Source: Chromohalobacter marismortui
GTDB lineage: Bacteria; Pseudomonadota; Gammaproteobacteria; Pseudomonadales; Halomonadaceae
Assembly: GCF_004364315.1 (NCBI RefSeq)
Contig: NZ_SOBR01000002.1
Coordinates: 645,540-709,539 of the forward strand
Reading direction: 5' to 3'
Length of the DNA: 64,000 nucleotides
Positions 61,078 through 64,000 of this stretch are shown one piece after another (the stretch's first letter is position 1; every line of letters begins with the position of its first letter). The notes beneath the pieces are model-generated. The model did not search any database. It saw nothing but the letters and a program-made list of their open reading frames with translations, and had not been told where the DNA came from. The translations under genes and the position numbers were made by a program.

Positions 61078-62133
61078 ATGAGCAAGTTCTGGAGTCCCGC
61101 CGTGCGTGAGCTCACTCCTTATGTGCCGGGAGAGCAGCCGCGCGAGCGCCTTGTCAAACTCAATACCAACGAGAATCCCTATCCGCCCGCACCGGGCGTA
61201 GAGCAAACGCTGCGCGATTTTCCAGCCGATCATCTGCGCCTCTACCCAGACCCTAGCGCTACGGCGCTCCGCGAGGCACTGGCCGAGGAATACGGCGTCG
61301 CGACCGAGCAGGTATTCGTCGGCAACGGCTCCGACGAGGTACTGGCACTGGCCTTCCAGGCGTTCTTTCGTCAGCCGCGCCCGCTGCTGATGCCGGCGAT
61401 TTCCTATAGCTTCTATCCGGTCTATTGCAAGCTCTACGATGTGGCCTACCGAAGCGTAGCACTGGACGACCAGTGGCGCGTGCCACTAACGGCCTTCGAT
61501 ACCAACAATGGCGGCATCGTCTTCGCCAACCCCAACGCACCGACCGGCCACGGGCACCCGCGCAAGGCGATTGCTGCCTTACTGGAGCGTAATACCGAGA
61601 GCGTGGTACTGGTCGATGAAGCCTATGTGGACTTCGGAGGCGAAAGCGCGATCCCTCTGGTCGAGCGTTTTCCGAACCTGCTGGTGACCGGCACATTCTC
61701 CAAGTCGCGCAGCCTGGCAGGGCTACGCCTGGGCTTTGCCATCGGTTCGCGCGAACTGATCGAGGGGCTGGAGCGCGTCAAGGACTCCTTCAACTCCTTC
61801 CCTATCGATAGCATCACCATCAAGGCGGGCATCGCCGCGCTGCGGGATCGTGCGTACTTCGACGCCTGCCGCGAACGCGTCATCACAACGCGCGAGTGGA
61901 CACGGCGACAACTCGAAACACTTGGCTTCGAAGTCCTGCCCTCCCAGACCAACTTCCTGTTCGTACGGCACGACGCCTATCAGGGGAACATGCTTTTCGA
62001 TGCCTTGCGCGAGCGGGGCATTCTGGTGCGTCATTTCAACAAGGAGGCGCTGAGCGACTTCTTGCGCATCAGCATCGGCACGGATGACGAAATGACGAGC
62101 CTCGTGGAAGCGCTAGAGGCTGTGTGTCGCTAA
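61078..62133 (+). CDS. hisC: Histidinol-phosphate aminotransferase HisC
   Basis: 351 residues. PLP lysine in VTGTFSKSRSLAGLRLGF near residue 210; N-terminal KLNTNENPYPP and SYSFYPVY are typical. ATG 61078 gives the standard N-terminus. Detached from hisBHAF. A paralogous substrate such as phenylalanine or tyrosine cannot be fully excluded. Confidence 0.93.
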   Translation: MSKFWSPAVRELTPYVPGEQPRERLVKLNTNENPYPPAPGVEQTLRDFPADHLRLYPDPSATALREALAEEYGVATEQVFVGNGSDEVLALAFQAFFRQPRPLLMPAISYSFYPVYCKLYDVAYRSVALDDQWRVPLTAFDTNNGGIVFANPNAPTGHGHPRKAIAALLERNTESVVLVDEAYVDFGGESAIPLVERFPNLLVTGTFSKSRSLAGLRLGFAIGSRELIEGLERVKDSFNSFPIDSITIKAGIAALRDRAYFDACRERVITTREWTRRQLETLGFEVLPSQTNFLFVRHDAYQGNMLFDALRERGILVRHFNKEALSDFLRISIGTDDEMTSLVEALEAVCR

Positions 62134-62182
62134 CCCCAGCAGCGGCCCGTTAGCCGCCACACGGGCATCTTACGCATACCAA

Positions 62183-62207
62183 GGCGCCCGCACTCAGGGC
62201 GGGCGCC
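62183..62207. terminator. Hairpin between hisC and fliD
   Basis: Perfect 9-bp GC stem (62183-62191/62199-62207) with a 7-base loop between convergent genes; no clear T-tract. Confidence 0.5.
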
Positions 62208-62250
62208 GGACCGAACGAGATTCTGAAATGCGTGATGCAACGGCTTAAGC

Positions 62251-63582
62251 TTAGCCCAGGGCGGACAACTGCTGGGTAAGATAACTGCTCGTTCGATTCA
62301 TCTCGGCCACCATGCTGTCGAGTTCCTGGAACTGCGTGCGATAGCGGTCCACGGTGGTCGCGATGCTATCTTCCATCGAAGAATAACGCTCTTCAAGACG
62401 ATCCATCTGGTTTTCGGCACCGGTCACGGCACCTTCCACCATACCGTCCTCGCCTAGCATGGTATCCAGTTCTTCCTCGACCTTGCCGGCAATTCCCTGG
62501 CTATCTTCAGTCCCCGTGAACAGCGTCTGAACAGCGCCGGGCTGAGTCGAGAGCGCCTCGTCGAGTTTCTCGTCATCGATTTCCAACTCGCCATCGACAT
62601 TCATCGAGATGCCGATTTCATTCAACGTCTGCAAAGAACCCTCGCCGACACTTTCGGTCATCGTACTCCGCAGACGGGACTCCGCCATGCGCGTCGTGCT
62701 GTCCCCCAACAACTCGCCGGCTTGCGTTTCACCGCCTTCGGAGCTGAAGCTCGTCAACTCACTCGTGGTGGACTTCATGCTGTTGTAGCTATCGACGAAT
62801 CCCGTAATGGCGCCACGGATCGATCCCTCGTCACGCGCCACCGTCACCGTGGATTCACCGGTGCCCGTCAGGCTCAGCGTCGTGCCCTGAATGGCTTCTT
62901 CGACCTGATTGCTGGCGCTGGTGATATCGATGCCATTGACATTCAGTTGGGCATCTTGCCCTGCGACTTTCGTCGCGGCATCGAGCGTCAGGCTATCGAG
63001 CCCATTAAACGCAACAGTATCGATCGCGGCCTGTTGCCCGGTCTCTTCCGAAGCCAACGCTAGCCGATGCTGATTGCCGTCGAACACAATCGAGGCGGAA
63101 ACCCCAGCGTCACTTTCATTGATCGCATCGCGCACATCACTCAACGTACTATCGGCTGCGACCTTGATATTGGTTGACGAGCCATCTTTGAGCGCAACGT
63201 CCAGACTCGCTTCGGCGCCGGCATTGAGAATGGCTTCTTCATCCACTCCCAGGGTCGCGACACTGGATGCCGTCGCCATACTCTCGACATTTACCGTATA
63301 ACGCCCCGGCGGCGCATCCGGCGTCGCGGCGGCACTCACGCTCTCGCCCTCGACATTGCTGGTCACGCTGTTGAAGAGTTCGGGATCAGTAAGGTCGCTC
63401 GCTGAAGACTGCACTTTCGACAAGGCACTCTGCAGTTTGCCATACGCGGATATTTTCGCTTGTTGATCGGCCTGCTGCTGCTGGATGGGCACAAGCTTTT
63501 GTTGCTCGGCATTCTTAAGCTGATCAAGGAGCCCGTTGAGATCCAGGCCGGAGCCAACGCCTAGTGACGAGATGGAAGCCAT
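62251..63582 (-). CDS. fliD: Flagellar hook-associated protein 2 (filament cap) FliD
   Basis: 443 residues. FliD_N motif at the start (SISSLGVGSGLDLNGLLDQLKNAEQQKLVPIQQQQ) and FliD_C at the end (LEERYSSMEDSIATTVDRYRTQFQELDSMVAEMNRTSSYLTQQLSAL), both coiled coils, flank a variable middle. Caps the growing flagellar filament and assists flagellin folding. AGAGGAAGAGG lies upstream of the ATG. Neighbouring fliC/fliS genes are not in the window. Confidence 0.95.
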   Translation of the reverse strand: MASISSLGVGSGLDLNGLLDQLKNAEQQKLVPIQQQQADQQAKISAYGKLQSALSKVQSSASDLTDPELFNSVTSNVEGESVSAAATPDAPPGRYTVNVESMATASSVATLGVDEEAILNAGAEASLDVALKDGSSTNIKVAADSTLSDVRDAINESDAGVSASIVFDGNQHRLALASEETGQQAAIDTVAFNGLDSLTLDAATKVAGQDAQLNVNGIDITSASNQVEEAIQGTTLSLTGTGESTVTVARDEGSIRGAITGFVDSYNSMKSTTSELTSFSSEGGETQAGELLGDSTTRMAESRLRSTMTESVGEGSLQTLNEIGISMNVDGELEIDDEKLDEALSTQPGAVQTLFTGTEDSQGIAGKVEEELDTMLGEDGMVEGAVTGAENQMDRLEERYSSMEDSIATTVDRYRTQFQELDSMVAEMNRTSSYLTQQLSALG

Positions 63583-63719
63583 ACTGCCTCTTCCTCTTTT
63601 AGATGCGTTTCATCGCAAGCTGATATCTGCCGATGTCTGTGCTCACCCTAGCAAATCAATAACACATCAGGGGAGAAAATAGCGCCTAAAAAGCTCATGA
63701 TTCCGGGTCTTCACGAGAC

Positions 63720-63746
63720 TAAAGTTTTTCCTCGGCCGGCCGAGAG
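63720..63746 (+). promoter_or_regulatory. Sigma-28 (FliA)-type promoter, pointing right
   Basis: TAAAGTTT, 11 bases, then GCCGAGAG matches the flagellar consensus TAAAGTTT-N11-GCCGATAA closely, with exact spacing. It points away from fliD and toward tandem hairpins, with no plus-strand gene in the window. The 343-bp gap 63583-63925 contains only this site and two terminators. Confidence 0.45.
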
Positions 63747-63774
63747 GGCCACTTTTCCGCTCGTCGGACATAAA

Positions 63775-63806
63775 AAAGCCCCGACCTCGTGCGAGATCGG
63801 GGCTTT
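63775..63806 (-). terminator. Strong intrinsic terminator (minus strand)
   Basis: Long stem pairing 63775-63788 with 63793-63806 around a 4-base loop (one C-A mismatch); six T follow on the minus strand. It ends the transcript coming from the right edge. Confidence 0.85.
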
Positions 63807-63894
63807 GCCGGCACAAGTTCGTCGCTCACGACCGTGTGCGGCAGCGCTCAGTGTTGGGTAAAGGTGCTCTCCAGGGGAGGCCCAAACGAGTGAC

Positions 63895-63914
63895 CCCCGA
63901 CCAAATGGCCGGGG
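63895..63914 (-). terminator. First hairpin after the rRNA 3' end
   Basis: 8-bp stem with one wobble (63895-63902/63907-63914) and a 4-base loop, 12 bases past the putative 5S 3' end. With the next terminator it forms a tandem, usual for rRNA operons. Confidence 0.55.
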
Positions 63915-63925
63915 TTCGGAAGAAA

Positions 63926-64000
63926 TGCCTGACGATGTCCCGGGCGGCGTTCCGCTACTCTCGCATGGGGGTGAGACCGCCCGGCCCTTCGTGGCACCGC
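63926..64000 (-). rRNA. Probable 5S rRNA, 3' portion, cut by the window edge
   Basis: Read on the minus strand, the sequence holds CCCCATGCGAGAGTAG, the near-universal helix IV/loop E segment of gammaproteobacterial 5S rRNA, and ends in ATCGTCAGGCAT, the usual terminal-stem 3' strand. Tandem terminators follow. Between the two elements are about 14 unexpected bases, and the 5' side of loop E does not look standard, so this may be a variant, a rearranged copy or a misreading. Confidence 0.5.

Overview
The window is GC-rich chromosomal DNA from a gammaproteobacterium, most likely a halophile of the Halomonadaceae (Halomonas/Chromohalobacter type). This is inferred from the acidic proteins, a monomeric NADP-isocitrate dehydrogenase, Pseudomonas-like gene order (glnD-dapC-arsC family-dapD-dapE; polA-DUF2782-thrB) and a polar-flagellum gene (fliD). 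No phage, transposase, CRISPR array or replication origin was seen.

Layout. 1-6.4 kb: 3' part of glnD, then a lysine/diaminopimelate operon (dapC, ArsC/YffB-like, dapD, dapE, small acidic protein). 6.5-10 kb: a membrane-anchored cold-shock-domain protein, slyX and an emrAB-type efflux pair. 10.2-14.2 kb: an fbp iron(III) ABC transporter split over both strands, with a Fur-like site. 14.3-21 kb: polA, DUF2782, thrB, a small membrane protein and speA.

21-31.6 kb is the most interesting accessory block. A GlxA/AraC-type regulator and a FAH-family hydrolase diverge from a nine-gene operon. It carries a gamma-butyrobetaine-hydroxylase-like dioxygenase, an HD-domain protein with a PhnZ/MIOX-like metal pattern, 2-ketoarginine decarboxylase (aruI), a betaine-type binding protein, arginine:pyruvate transaminase (aruH) and a complete polar amino-acid ABC importer. 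It reads as arginine (or modified-arginine) uptake and transamination coupled to an uncharacterised two-oxygenase module.

31.7-41.5 kb: xdhC and mocA, then a more AT-rich 4.2-kb island (AbiE-like toxin-antitoxin pair; DeoR regulator and MFS transporter sharing an operator). It separates them from a PaoABC-type molybdenum aldehyde oxidoreductase operon that they probably serve. 41.7-46.3 kb: four tRNA genes, icd, a flavin-reductase-like gene, and a 640-bp intergenic region with two divergent small-RNA candidates, one strongly resembling the CsrB/RsmZ sponge RNAs.

46.3-64 kb: yggX, mutY, asmA and a PanZ-like gene; hisBHAF; yjaG; an alkyltransferase-like gene; a glutamine-amidotransferase-like protein lacking its nucleophile; mnmH-selD (selenium); radA; an NlpE-like lipoprotein; an old yellow enzyme; hisC; fliD; and at the right edge the 3' end of what looks like a 5S rRNA gene on the minus strand with tandem terminators.
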